A stretch of 64,000 bases of DNA from Mycobacterium fragae (GCF_002102185.1 NZ_LQOW01000026.1:248001-312000), one strand, 5' to 3'; positions 46,437 through 55,196 are shown, counted from the stretch's first letter. Program-made: numbers and translations. The notes: a model not told the origin generated them from the sequence alone.

Positions 46437-48023
46437 TTAATCCATCAGGTCGACTATCAACCGTTTGCCGAACTCTGAGTCCTCCGTCCAAGCTTCGTTT
46501 ACCTTCACAATCTGCGCCCAGAGTTGGCTCGCCCGAGCGTAGTCGTGCTCAGATGCCGCAGAAATGAATTGCATGAACAGACCCTTGACCTTCCGGTTGA
46601 TCTTGTGTACCCACGGCAGGCCGGTGACGTCGGCGGTGATCGCCGGTTCCAGCCCGAGGCGGATCCAGTGCAAGATCTCCGCGATGACGGTGAGGGCGGG
46701 ATTCTTGACGGCAGAAAACGTTATCCTCTCCGCCTCGCGCCAAGCCGTGACGAACCGCGCGGTGTCTTCCGTGGTTGCGGCTAACTCGGCCTCCGCCTGG
46801 TGCAGCGCGTCGATTTGCCTGACGGTGACCCGCGAGGCGATAAGGCCGATTATCGCGGGCTCCATAAGGCGAATTGCGCGAAGGCAGTCGGCCACGGTCG
46901 TACGCCTCGCCTCGAGGACGATGCCCGACAACTGCGCTGCGACGCGGGTAGAGGGTGTGCGAACGGCGGCGCCAGCTCGATCGCCGGTTCGCAGGTCGAG
47001 CAGATACTCCATCTCCAAAATTCGTAGTGCTTCGCGCAGCGTCGGGCGCGAGATTGCGAACTCATCCGCCAACTCCGCCAACGGAGGCAACCGATCACCC
47101 TCGCCGAGCCGGCCTTCGGCGATGCGGGCCCGGATCTCGGTTGCGACGACCAACGCCCGCCGGGGCATCGACTCGCTTACCGCCTGTCCGGCCTGAGCTC
47201 GCCAGAGCGGAGTGATGTCGATGGGCCGGCGCCTGATGTTGCGACTGATCAGGAGTCTGCCAGTTGTGAAAAGGTAGTCGCTCCAGGTGTTCTGGGCCAG
47301 CGATGCGTCGCGCCGCCGTACAGCGTCGAGAAAGGCGCTGTGGCTGACGATAACTCGTCTAGCAATCCGCTCGGCCGAAACGGCGTCATTACCACCGATC
47401 GACGAGTAGACCTGCCCGGCATAGATGTCGCGGAAGACGCCCGCGATGACGGCCAGGGTGCGGTTGCCCGACAGATCGATCACAGCCTGGTCAAACGCCG
47501 ACATGGCGGTCACGAATGCGAGCGGATCGCCTGCGGCTGCCCGCTCGGCATCGTGCAGCGCGACCAGAGAGTCCAGTGCATCGGGTCCGGCGCGGACGGC
47601 AACTTCCTCTGCCGCCGGTGGCTCAATGACCGACCGGGCCTCTTCCAAATGGGCGAGAGTGGTCCCGCGAAGTTGCAGCAGCAGCGCCACATAGCGACCC
47701 ACCGCCTCCAGACCCGGCCGCCGGACGACTACACCGCCGCCCCGGCCGCGCTTGATCTCGACGAGCTGCTGCGACTCAAGAATCCTCAACGCCTCGCGGA
47801 GAGTGTCGCGCGATATTTGCAGCGCCGTGGTGAGTTCGGCCTCCGGCGGCAGCTGCTGGTCGGTGGCGAGCTCACCGCTCAAGATCTGGCGTCGAAGGTC
47901 CGCAGCAAGCAAATGCGAAACCTTCTGCGTGTTGCGCCGGGCGACCGGCCGCAAAACCGCGTCGCGAACGGCGCCGTTCGGGCCGGCTTGTTCGACCGAC
48001 CGCGGCAGTCCCGTTTGCGTCAC
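46437..48023 (-). CDS. Tandem-duplicated GntR/FadR-family regulator (two wHTH-FCD units)
   Basis: A 528-residue protein made of two full FadR-type regulators in one chain. Unit 1: winged helix at about 29-92 (LPPEAELTTALQISRDTLRE), FCD-type domain to ~250. Unit 2: winged helix at about 287-350 (LPPLAELADEFAISRPTLRE), FCD domain to the end. Single GntR regulators are ~230-250 residues and work as dimers, so this is a covalent pseudo-dimer. FCD metal/ligand residues are only partly kept. Likely controls the neighbouring flavoprotein/P450 genes. GTG 48023. Confidence 0.9.
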   Translation of the reverse strand: MTQTGLPRSVEQAGPNGAVRDAVLRPVARRNTQKVSHLLAADLRRQILSGELATDQQLPPEAELTTALQISRDTLREALRILESQQLVEIKRGRGGGVVVRRPGLEAVGRYVALLLQLRGTTLAHLEEARSVIEPPAAEEVAVRAGPDALDSLVALHDAERAAAGDPLAFVTAMSAFDQAVIDLSGNRTLAVIAGVFRDIYAGQVYSSIGGNDAVSAERIARRVIVSHSAFLDAVRRRDASLAQNTWSDYLFTTGRLLISRNIRRRPIDITPLWRAQAGQAVSESMPRRALVVATEIRARIAEGRLGEGDRLPPLAELADEFAISRPTLREALRILEMEYLLDLRTGDRAGAAVRTPSTRVAAQLSGIVLEARRTTVADCLRAIRLMEPAIIGLIASRVTVRQIDALHQAEAELAATTEDTARFVTAWREAERITFSAVKNPALTVIAEILHWIRLGLEPAITADVTGLPWVHKINRKVKGLFMQFISAASEHDYARASQLWAQIVKVNEAWTEDSEFGKRLIVDLMD

Positions 48024-48108
48024 GACACGTCCTCACCCAATCACGGCCGAGCAGACAGTCGACCGAGTCATCCAGTTTATCGGCAGAGAACCGCTTCTGA
48101 TTCTGTGA

Positions 48109-49431
48109 TCACTCCAGCGGGCACGGTTGGTAGCGCTGCATAACATCCGCGGTTGCCAGACGAGCGCTCTTAACCGCTGCCGGCGAACCAAACCACCCGA
48201 GGGGCGCCGTGGTATCTCCCACCAGATACAAACCCTCAACAGGTGTCTTCAGCGGCAGGCCGTAACCCGAGTGGGTTCCATACTCAGGCCAATCTCCGTG
48301 AAAGGTATCGATACGCAAAATCTCCGCACGCTCGTCAAAACCCGGGATGAAGTCTCGCAGATCCTGCAAACACAGCTTTATGTCATCCTCGAAGTCAAAG
48401 GGTGGGTAGGCGGACGCGGGGAAGGCGAATCCCGCCAGCAGATGCTTCCCTTCCGGGGCGATATGCGGATTGCCGTTACTGGGCGTCCAGACCAGAAGCA
48501 TCCGGCGAGCCTCGGTGAGAAGCCGAACCGACGAGCCCTCCATCAAGGCCTCATCGCTGGTGGCCGCCACACGAATGATCGGCACGGACTTGAGGCTTTC
48601 CACTTCCTTGACGTATCCCGCCGAGAGACGTTCCGTCCCTACCAGCTCCAGCGTTTGCCTCGGTCCCGCATTGCTGATGACGGCCTGAGCCTGTATTCCG
48701 CATTCCTTCCCGCGCCTCGTGACCAATACCCCTGTTGCCCTGCCGTTATCGACGTTGACCCGTAGCGCCGGACAATGCCTCCACACGTCACCGCCCCGCG
48801 CCCTGATGGCCTTCACCAAGGCATTGCTCACGGCGCCGCCGCCGTGCAACGGGAATCCACTCGTCTTCAAACCTGCCTTCTCCGTCTCGGCGATCATGCG
48901 GAAATACGCTCCGGCGGGAACCTCCGACAGCCTCAATCCGAAGATCGACGTCACCAGACATTGGAAAACAGCGAGCAGGTCGGGGTTGTCCGTGTATTGC
49001 ATGATCCAGTCGAGGAAGGACATCGAGCTCGACGGTTCGGTCCACGTGACGGCGTTCATCATCGCCTGGAAAACGCGGCCCATCTCCGCCTCGTCTCGAC
49101 TGGCGTCGCTGATCAGCGTGGCCATGCCTTCGGCAGTGCCGAAGGGATAATCCTTGCCCTTGAGATGACACACGAGTAGCGGATCGACACCACGAAACTC
49201 GAAGTCCACGCCGACTTCGCGACACAACGTGCCGTGAACTTCATCCACAACCAGCGATACTCCGGTGTCTATCTTGTAGCCCTGGAAATCTAGGGTGGCG
49301 CATCTGCCACCGAAGAAGGGCATCTTCTCAACGACGATGACGCGGTAGCCCGCGTTGCTCAACAGGGCGCCCGCAGCGAGCCCCCCGATACCGCTACCGA
49401 CGATTGCTATGTCGCACTTATACTGCTGCAC
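48109..49431 (-). CDS. FAD-dependent phytoene-desaturase/retinol-saturase-like oxidoreductase
   Basis: A 440-residue flavoprotein. Dinucleotide fold IVGSGIGGLAAGALLSNAGY near residue 10, then VVEKMPFFGGRC; C-terminal FAD segment VEGLYLVGDTTAP. The family saturates, desaturates or isomerises polyenes. The ferredoxin gene overlaps its start by 14 bases, so electrons probably come from that ferredoxin, which is not typical of carotenoid desaturases. Substrate unknown; the P450/SDR neighbours suggest a terpenoid or lipid. Confidence 0.85.
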   Translation of the reverse strand: MQQYKCDIAIVGSGIGGLAAGALLSNAGYRVIVVEKMPFFGGRCATLDFQGYKIDTGVSLVVDEVHGTLCREVGVDFEFRGVDPLLVCHLKGKDYPFGTAEGMATLISDASRDEAEMGRVFQAMMNAVTWTEPSSSMSFLDWIMQYTDNPDLLAVFQCLVTSIFGLRLSEVPAGAYFRMIAETEKAGLKTSGFPLHGGGAVSNALVKAIRARGGDVWRHCPALRVNVDNGRATGVLVTRRGKECGIQAQAVISNAGPRQTLELVGTERLSAGYVKEVESLKSVPIIRVAATSDEALMEGSSVRLLTEARRMLLVWTPSNGNPHIAPEGKHLLAGFAFPASAYPPFDFEDDIKLCLQDLRDFIPGFDERAEILRIDTFHGDWPEYGTHSGYGLPLKTPVEGLYLVGDTTAPLGWFGSPAAVKSARLATADVMQRYQPCPLE

Positions 49432-49618
49432 AATTGTTTTCCGCCGCGGCTGGGACTTCGGTTATGGCGTTCACCGGGCAGCCGTGCACGCACTTGAGGC
49501 AATCTATACACGTGTCGGCAACCTTGATTTCGCCCCACCCGGTCAGACAATCATCGACTGGACAAAGACAAACGCAGATGCCACAGCCGACGCACTTTTC
49601 TTCGCTGATTTCAATCAT
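49418..49618 (-). CDS. Ferredoxin, 2x[4Fe-4S]
   Basis: A 66-residue bacterial ferredoxin. Cluster I ligands C9, C12, C15 and C19 (CVGCGICVCLCP) and C37, C40, C43, C47 (CIDCLKCVHGCP) form two CxxCxxCxxxCP motifs; extra cysteines occur at 17 and 24. ATG 49618 is chosen as the first Met before the motif. It overlaps the downstream flavoprotein gene, indicating a dedicated electron donor. P450s nearby normally use 3Fe-4S or 2Fe-2S ferredoxins, so this one more likely serves the flavoprotein. Confidence 0.92.
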   Translation of the reverse strand: MIEISEEKCVGCGICVCLCPVDDCLTGWGEIKVADTCIDCLKCVHGCPVNAITEVPAAAENNCAAV

Positions 49619-49641
49619 GTTCCTAGAGCGCCTCTTTCCGG

Positions 49642-50502
49642 TCAGATGTGGTAGTCGTACCACTTGAGGTAGCCGCCACCGTCGACACGCAATTGGATCC
49701 CCGTCACAAATCTCGCGTCGTCGGAGGCAAGCCACACGATCGCGTTACTGATGTCCTCGGGTTCGATGAACGAGATCTTCATCGCTTGCTGCACCCCGAA
49801 TGCAGGCTCCGCATCGGCGCGTGTCGGATGTTCGAGATCTGGCCGGAAGGCCCGATACATCGGCTCGCTTTGGAGCATTGGCGTGTTGCAATTCGTCGGA
49901 TGGATGACGTTCGCGCGGATACCGCGCGGCGCCAGCTCGGCCGCAAGGTGGTGGACGTACTGAGAGAGCAGGCGTTTTGCGACCACGTATGCTGTACCAC
50001 CAGGCTCGGCGCCGGGGTTGTCGTTCTTCGAGGTGTCCATCAACGCCGCGGTTGAGCCGGTCGCGATGATCGACGCCCCCTCCGTCAAGTGCGGAAGAGC
50101 GATTTGAATCGCATTGATCGTTCCGACCAGGATCGTGTCGATCGAGTCACTCCACGCCTGGAGTGCCGGTTCGCCACCCAGCGCCATGATGCCGGCCTGC
50201 GCGATGACGATGTCGAGCCTGCCGAACCGCTCCATCCCCTCCTGCAAGGCAGAACGAAGCTGCCTTGCGTCGCGCACATCTGCTTGCGCCGTCACAATCT
50301 CGCGCCCGGTTTTCTCCACCAGCAGGGCCGTCTCCTCGAGGTCCTCTGGACTGCCCAGCGGATAGTTGACGGTCGCGAGGTCATGGCACAGGTCGACCGC
50401 GATGACATCGGCGCCTTCCTCGGCCAACCGCACCGCGTGACTGCGGCCTTGTCCGCGAGCGGCACCGGTAACGAAGGCAACTCTGCCGTCGAGGCGTCCC
50501 AT
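49642..50502 (-). CDS. Mycofactocin-coupled SDR dehydrogenase
   Basis: A 286-residue SDR with the features of the mycofactocin-associated group: GRLDGRVAFVTGAARGQGRS at the start, the long segment after beta-2 (HDLATVNYPLGSPEDLEET), and the C-terminal RVDGGG. Catalytic Ser (ATGSTAAL) and Tyr (AYVVAKRLL) are present. These enzymes hold NAD(H) tightly and pass electrons to the peptide cofactor mycofactocin. ATG 50502 follows GGAAAGGGAACCC. First gene of the minus operon SDR-ferredoxin-flavoprotein. Divergent from the P450. Confidence 0.87.
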   Translation of the reverse strand: MGRLDGRVAFVTGAARGQGRSHAVRLAEEGADVIAVDLCHDLATVNYPLGSPEDLEETALLVEKTGREIVTAQADVRDARQLRSALQEGMERFGRLDIVIAQAGIMALGGEPALQAWSDSIDTILVGTINAIQIALPHLTEGASIIATGSTAALMDTSKNDNPGAEPGGTAYVVAKRLLSQYVHHLAAELAPRGIRANVIHPTNCNTPMLQSEPMYRAFRPDLEHPTRADAEPAFGVQQAMKISFIEPEDISNAIVWLASDDARFVTGIQLRVDGGGYLKWYDYHI

Positions 50503-50549
50503 GGGTTCCCTTTCCTTGACGATGGTCAGTCGAGGCACAGCCTACCAGT

Positions 50550-50567
50550 AAATAGTTGACTAGGTCG
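50550..50567 (+). promoter_or_regulatory. 18-bp shared promoter element, copy A
   Basis: AAATAGTTGACTAGGTCG, identical to 57845-57862. It includes the near-palindrome TAGTTGACTA and a TTGACT -35-like hexamer; TAGCTG follows after a suitable spacing before the P450 start. Confidence 0.75.
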
Positions 50568-50587
50568 CCTGTCTGCGCTTAGCTGGG

Positions 50588-51814
50588 GTGGTGGATTTGT
50601 CGAGTTCAACTGTCGCGGGCGGCCGCGTCGAATTCGATCCGTACTCGAACGACTTCTTCGATTCCCCGTACGAGACCTACCGCCGCATGCGCGACGAAGC
50701 GCCGGTGTACTACAACCCGACGTATGACTTCTACGCCCTGACACGCTACGAGGACGTCGCAGCGGCCTTGAAGGACTTCGATACCTATTCGTCCGCCAAA
50801 GGCATCACGCTCGACATGGTCACAGCCGAGGGGAACGAAGTGCCGCCGGGATACATCATCATGATGGATCCACCTGAGCACGAGAAGATGCGCAAGCTGG
50901 TCAACCGCGTCTTTACGCCACGCGCGGTCGCGTCGCTGGAACCGATGATTCGAGCGACGATCACCCACTTCGCGCGCAAACTCGATCCGAAGTCATTCGA
51001 CGCGGTTGCCGACTTCTCTGCGCTCTTCCCTGTCGAGATCATCACGACGATGCTCGGTGTTCCGGCCGAAGACCGCCAGCAGCTCCGGCTCTGGCTTGAC
51101 AAGGGTTTGGAACGGGAGCCCGGTTCGATGGGGCCGTCGCCCGAGAGCATCGACGCGATGATGAGGTCGGGTACGTATTACTACGAGCTGGTCCAACAGC
51201 GCCGTGCCACACCGCACGATGACATGATCAGCCGGCTGATCGAGGCCGAGGTCGTCGAGGACGGCAAGTCCAGGCGACTCGACGACATCGAGATCGCGTC
51301 ATTTGCCAACCTGCTTGGTGGCGCGGGCGCGGAGACGGTGACCAAGCTCGTCGGCAACGCAGTCGTCGTGTTCGCCGAGAACCCTGAGCAGTGGCAGCAA
51401 TTGCGGCGCGACCGCAACAAGATGCCTGCGGCGGTCGAGGAACTTCTGCGGTACGAAGGCCCGACCCAGTACCAGGTGCGATCCAGCACGCGTGACGTGA
51501 CTCTGCACGGCGTGACGATCCCGGCCGGCAGTGCCGTCTTGCTGATCAACGGCTCCGCCAGCCGCGACGAACGGGTCTTCCCCGATCCCGATCGCTTCGA
51601 CATCGATCGGGTCCGAAAACTCGGCTACAACTTGAACTTCGGCTACGGCATCCACAGCTGCCTGGGCGCCGCCCTCGCCCGGATGGAGGCGCGCATTGCG
51701 CTGGAAGCGCTACTAGACCTGATCCCCCGGTACGAGGTCGACCGCGCAGGCCTGCGCCGCGTCAACATGACCAACGTGTGCGGGTGGTCCAACGTTCCGG
51801 TGCATGCGCTATGA
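50588..51814 (+). CDS. Cytochrome P450
   Basis: A 408-residue soluble bacterial P450. Heme-thiolate Cys358 in FGYGIHSCLG, ExxR region in the K helix (EELLRYEGPTQYQ upstream of RSST), and I-helix LGGAGAETV with Glu-Thr of the oxygen-activation pair. Subfamily not assigned. GTG 50588 or 50591 is very near the predicted transcription start, so it may be leaderless. Its stop lies 43 bases before the first membrane-protein gene; the genes to 55654 form one plus-strand run. Confidence 0.92.
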   Translation: MVDLSSSTVAGGRVEFDPYSNDFFDSPYETYRRMRDEAPVYYNPTYDFYALTRYEDVAAALKDFDTYSSAKGITLDMVTAEGNEVPPGYIIMMDPPEHEKMRKLVNRVFTPRAVASLEPMIRATITHFARKLDPKSFDAVADFSALFPVEIITTMLGVPAEDRQQLRLWLDKGLEREPGSMGPSPESIDAMMRSGTYYYELVQQRRATPHDDMISRLIEAEVVEDGKSRRLDDIEIASFANLLGGAGAETVTKLVGNAVVVFAENPEQWQQLRRDRNKMPAAVEELLRYEGPTQYQVRSSTRDVTLHGVTIPAGSAVLLINGSASRDERVFPDPDRFDIDRVRKLGYNLNFGYGIHSCLGAALARMEARIALEALLDLIPRYEVDRAGLRRVNMTNVCGWSNVPVHAL

Positions 51815-51857
51815 CCCTGGGCTGCACACCGTTCCGCACCAGACGGGATTCGAGGCG

Positions 51858-52571
51858 ATGAGACGCACTGATGGTGAGTGGATCCTCTTTTGGACGTTGC
51901 CTGTGATGGTGCTGATCTGGGTCTCTGCGTTTCTCCTGTTTCCCGGTTTCGTCCATCCAATGTCGCCGACGATGTCAGCGGAACAGGTGGCTGCTTTCTA
52001 TCGCAATCCGGCAAACCTGTCGCGGATTCGGTTCAGCATGATCTTGTTCAATTGGTTTTGCGTTTGCCTGATACCGGTTTTGATGCTGCTGGTGATGCAG
52101 ATGCGCCGGATGGCTCACCGCACGCCGATCTTGTCCTACTGCATGATCGCGTGTGCGGCCGGCGGTCCCGCGATCTTCTTGATTGCCAACCTGTTCTGGT
52201 TGTTGGCTGCGTTTCGCCCGGAACGACCGCCAGAGCTGACGCAGCTGTTCAACGATCTGGCGTGGGTCACGTTCACCATCCAGGTTCCATATCTGATCAT
52301 GCAAAGCGTGCTGTTGGCCCTGGCGATCTATTGGGACCGCCAGGACCGCCCGGTGTTCAAACCGTGGGTGGCCCACTTCAACCTTGTGATCGCGGCCGCG
52401 CTGTTCCCAGCGGCGTTCACCGGGCTGGCGCTGGGCGGGGCCATGGCCTGGGACGGGCTATTGCCGTTTTGGGTGAAGAACACCTCGATTGCCGTCTGGA
52501 TCGTCGTGATGGGAGTCGTTATCGGCCAGACCATCCGGCGCCAGCGCGTCGAGGATGGGGTGCCCGCGTGA
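51858..52571 (+). CDS. Six-helix membrane protein, paralogue 1
   Basis: A 237-residue integral membrane protein with six predicted helices (e.g. LFWTLPVMVLIWVSAFLLF; FSMILFNWFCVCLIPVLML). I do not recognise a named family. It is a paralogue of the next gene: both share P-E-L-x-Q near the middle, a VF-x-x-W-x-x-x-x-NL block and an AW-[DN]-G block before the last helix. Start at ATG 51858 (MRRTDGEW); ATG 51804, overlapping the P450 stop, is an alternative. Likely part of a membrane complex with the NorE/NorF-like proteins. Confidence 0.75.
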   Translation: MRRTDGEWILFWTLPVMVLIWVSAFLLFPGFVHPMSPTMSAEQVAAFYRNPANLSRIRFSMILFNWFCVCLIPVLMLLVMQMRRMAHRTPILSYCMIACAAGGPAIFLIANLFWLLAAFRPERPPELTQLFNDLAWVTFTIQVPYLIMQSVLLALAIYWDRQDRPVFKPWVAHFNLVIAAALFPAAFTGLALGGAMAWDGLLPFWVKNTSIAVWIVVMGVVIGQTIRRQRVEDGVPA

Positions 52572-53404
52572 GCGCACCGACGGCGACGTCGACGGCGCTC
52601 GAGTCGCCGTCGGACTCGTTGCTTGGCCGGTTCGCCTGGCACTGTCGCAACAATCCCAAGCGCGAGCTGTGGTTCGCCTGGTGGGCGACAGTGGTGTTCT
52701 ACAACTTTTTCACGGTGTCGTTCTTCATCCTCAGCCATACGCAGCCGCCGGCGAATCCCGGGTTGGACGCCCACGGTGCCACGCAATGGTTCCACCACAA
52801 CCATTACGGCATACTCGTCGGCTTCGGCATCGTCTTCGCGGTCACCGGCTTGACGACGCCGCAGAATGCGCTGATCGCCTATTCGATGCGCCGCATGTCG
52901 GTGAGCCCCGTGTACGGGTACTCCTATCTTGTCCTGTATTCGCTGAGCGCGGTTCCCGGCATGCTGCTGCTGTGTATCACGATGACCGTCGGCGCCATGC
53001 GGCCAGACCGCGACCCTGAGCTGCAACAGTGGTTGTTCGACCTCGCGTTCTTGTCCTACGTCGGGACCATGGGTGTGTTTTTGATCGGGTCGTTGGTGTG
53101 GATGCTCGCCATCCTGATCGACAAGAACCGGGTGTTCCCAAAGTGGTTCGGTTATCTGAACCTGTGCAACGCGCTCACCGAGGTCGTGGTGTCGCCGGCA
53201 TGGATCTTTCACCATGGCGTGTTCGCCTGGAACGGGGTGATCGCCTGGTGGATCGACATGGTGGTATTCGGTATTTATACCGGCGTTTTCATAACTCTGC
53301 TGCGGCAGCTGATCCTGCGCGAGGATTTCGGCACCGGACCGCTGCCGGAACTCGCCCCGAAACAGAACCTCGATGCGTCCGAACTCGCGAGGGCGGCATC
53401 GTGA
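52568..53404 (+). CDS. Six-helix membrane protein, paralogue 2
   Basis: A 278-residue membrane protein with about six helices and a ~35-residue polar N-terminus and ~30-residue polar C-terminus. Shares RDPELQQWLFDLAF, VFPKWFGYLNL and GVFAWNGVIAWW with the preceding gene product. Several His residues (e.g. WFHHNHYG) lie near helix ends and might bind heme or metal; this is speculative. GTG 52568 overlaps the previous stop (GTGA), and its own stop overlaps the next GTG. Confidence 0.75.
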   Translation: MSAPTATSTALESPSDSLLGRFAWHCRNNPKRELWFAWWATVVFYNFFTVSFFILSHTQPPANPGLDAHGATQWFHHNHYGILVGFGIVFAVTGLTTPQNALIAYSMRRMSVSPVYGYSYLVLYSLSAVPGMLLLCITMTVGAMRPDRDPELQQWLFDLAFLSYVGTMGVFLIGSLVWMLAILIDKNRVFPKWFGYLNLCNALTEVVVSPAWIFHHGVFAWNGVIAWWIDMVVFGIYTGVFITLLRQLILREDFGTGPLPELAPKQNLDASELARAAS

Positions 53405-53988
53405 CAGCAACGCAAGTCAAGACCGACACGAACCCCACCGCCCGGTTCATCCCCGGACAGCCCGACATGTGGGTGTTCGTCCTGTTCGAAACCCTGGTAT
53501 TCACCAGCTATTTCGTTGTCTACTTGCTGTTTCGCGCACACCATCAGCAGGCGTACCTGCAATCGCAGGCTGACTTGGATCTGCGCATCGGGGTGTTCAA
53601 CACCATCGTGTTGCTGGCAAGTTCCTGGTCGGTGGCTCGGTGTGTGCAGGCATCCCGCGCGGGCAACTTCCGGGCTGCGTTGAAAGATGCCTTCATCACC
53701 TTGTTTTTGGGTGTCGCGTTCTTGGTGTTGAAAGTGCTCGAGTGGGGCAAAGAGCTACGGATGGGCAACGGCTTCACCACAAGCGAATTCTTCCAGCACT
53801 ATTTCTTCCTTACCGGGATTCACGCCCTGCATGTGGTGATCGGGTTTGTTGCCCTCGGTGTCGTCATCTATCAGCTCTCGAGTCCCGCCCGGCGATCCCA
53901 GAACCTCGTCGAAACGGGTGCCACGTACTGGCACACCGTCGACTTCCTCTGGGTCCTGATCTTCGCGTTGCTTTACGTGGTGAGGTGA
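53401..53988 (+). CDS. Cytochrome c oxidase subunit III family protein, NorE-like
   Basis: A 195-residue five-helix COX3/NorE protein. Family segments: QPDMWVFVLFETLVFTSYF, VLKVLEWGKEL, and the HYFFLTGIHALHVVIG to YWHTVDFLWVLIFALLYVV end typical of COX3. It lacks a neighbouring subunit I, so a complete oxidase or NO reductase is not encoded here. GTG 53401 overlaps the previous stop; the next gene follows after three bases. Confidence 0.88.
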   Translation: MTATQVKTDTNPTARFIPGQPDMWVFVLFETLVFTSYFVVYLLFRAHHQQAYLQSQADLDLRIGVFNTIVLLASSWSVARCVQASRAGNFRAALKDAFITLFLGVAFLVLKVLEWGKELRMGNGFTTSEFFQHYFFLTGIHALHVVIGFVALGVVIYQLSSPARRSQNLVETGATYWHTVDFLWVLIFALLYVVR

Positions 53989-53991
53989 TCG

Positions 53992-54288
53992 GTGAACCTC
54001 GCATTCAACAAGAGACTGCTACTTGTCTGGTTGCTCTTGTCCTCGATGACGCTGGGATACCTGTGGCTGGACCACTCCGCCGATCAGGACGGAACGCTAG
54101 TGGCCAGCACCGTGGTCACGGTCAGCGTCATCGTGATCGCACTTGTCAAGGTGCGCATCATCTTCCGCGAATTCATGGAAGTCCGACAGGCGCCGACGGC
54201 GCTATGCCGGCTCAGCGACGCCTGGGTGGTCCTCATGGCCGCGTGCCTACTGGGCGCCTACTTCATCGGTACGGCCGTCTCCAACTGA
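53992..54288 (+). CDS. Prokaryotic cytochrome c oxidase subunit IV-like, NorF-like protein
   Basis: A 98-residue protein with three predicted helices (LLLVWLLLSSMTLGYLWL; TVVTVSVIVIALVKVRIIF; AWVVLMAACLLGAYFIG), of the small COX4/NorF type. The F-R-E-F-M-E loop after helix 2 is characteristic. Partner of the NorE-like protein directly upstream. Starts at GTG 53992. Confidence 0.82.
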   Translation: MNLAFNKRLLLVWLLLSSMTLGYLWLDHSADQDGTLVASTVVTVSVIVIALVKVRIIFREFMEVRQAPTALCRLSDAWVVLMAACLLGAYFIGTAVSN

Positions 54289-54317
54289 ATCATCGATCCG
54301 CAGGAAGAGAACCAGGC

Positions 54318-55196
54318 ATGCCAGAGCAAAACCAAAGACCGGTTGTCGTCGTGACCGGAGCCAGTCGCGGAATCGGTCGCGGCATCGCGACCGTGATGGG
54401 CAGTCACGGCTGCACGGTCTACGTCACGGGCCGTTCGGAACGGACCGGCCAGACCGAAGACCTACCGGGCACCATCTACGAAACCGCCGAGGCCGTAACC
54501 GCCGCCGGCGGCAAGGGAATCCCCGTCGTCTGCGACCATGCCGATGATGCCCAAACCAAGGCTGTGTTCGATCAGGTCGCCGACGAGCAGGGCCGCTTGG
54601 ACATCCTGGTCAACAACGCGGCGAAGGTGATCGACGCCTTGACCGAGCCAGGGCCCTTCTGGGAGAAGCCACTCGAACTCGCAGACGTGATCGACGTCGG
54701 CTTGCGCAGCGCCTATGTATGCAGCCACTACGCCGCGCCGATCATGGTCAAACAAAAGCACGGCTTGATCCTTTTCACCGGCAGCCAGGGCGGGCAGTAC
54801 TACTTCATGGGTCCGGCCTACGGCGCGCACAAGGCGGGGGAGGACAAGTTCGCCGCAGACATGGGCTATGAACTCAAGGACCATGGAGTCGCGGTGGTCT
54901 GCATCTGGTGCGGCGGTGTTCTCACCGACAGGACCAAGAGGATCTTCGGCGCAAACCCGGAGCAGTACTCCGGCGTCGAGGAAATGCTGGAGACACCGGA
55001 ATTCACGGGCCACGTCATGTGGGCCCTCTACAACGACCCGAAGCTCATGGAGCGCAGCGGGCAGTCGTGGATCGGTGCCGAGTTGGCGATCGAGTACGGG
55101 ATCAAAGATGAGGGCGACCGGCAGCCTCCAAACATGCGGGAGTGGCTGGGCGTCGCCCCGCGCCGGCAGCCGCTGCCCACGGGCGGTTCCGCATGA
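54318..55196 (+). CDS. SDR oxidoreductase, DHRS1-like
   Basis: A 292-residue short-chain dehydrogenase. TGASRGIGRGIA nucleotide loop, Arg in VTGRSERTG favouring NADP, NNAAKV, Ser in FTGSQGGQ and YGAHKAGEDK (Y-x-x-x-K). Length and the insert after beta-2 match DHRS1-like enzymes. Belongs to the plus-strand P450 run; GGAAGAG lies before ATG 54318. Its stop overlaps the next ATG. Confidence 0.87.
   Translation: MPEQNQRPVVVVTGASRGIGRGIATVMGSHGCTVYVTGRSERTGQTEDLPGTIYETAEAVTAAGGKGIPVVCDHADDAQTKAVFDQVADEQGRLDILVNNAAKVIDALTEPGPFWEKPLELADVIDVGLRSAYVCSHYAAPIMVKQKHGLILFTGSQGGQYYFMGPAYGAHKAGEDKFAADMGYELKDHGVAVVCIWCGGVLTDRTKRIFGANPEQYSGVEEMLETPEFTGHVMWALYNDPKLMERSGQSWIGAELAIEYGIKDEGDRQPPNMREWLGVAPRRQPLPTGGSA

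Noticed and set aside
51878..52567. Upstream extension of the second membrane-protein frame
   Set aside because: This part is a shadow of the first membrane-protein gene; GTG 52568 with the GTGA overlap is the natural start.
53640..54317. Upstream extension of the SDR frame at 54318
   Set aside because: Overlaps the COX3- and COX4-like genes entirely and lacks SDR features; GGAAGAG and the TGASRGIG motif support ATG 54318.
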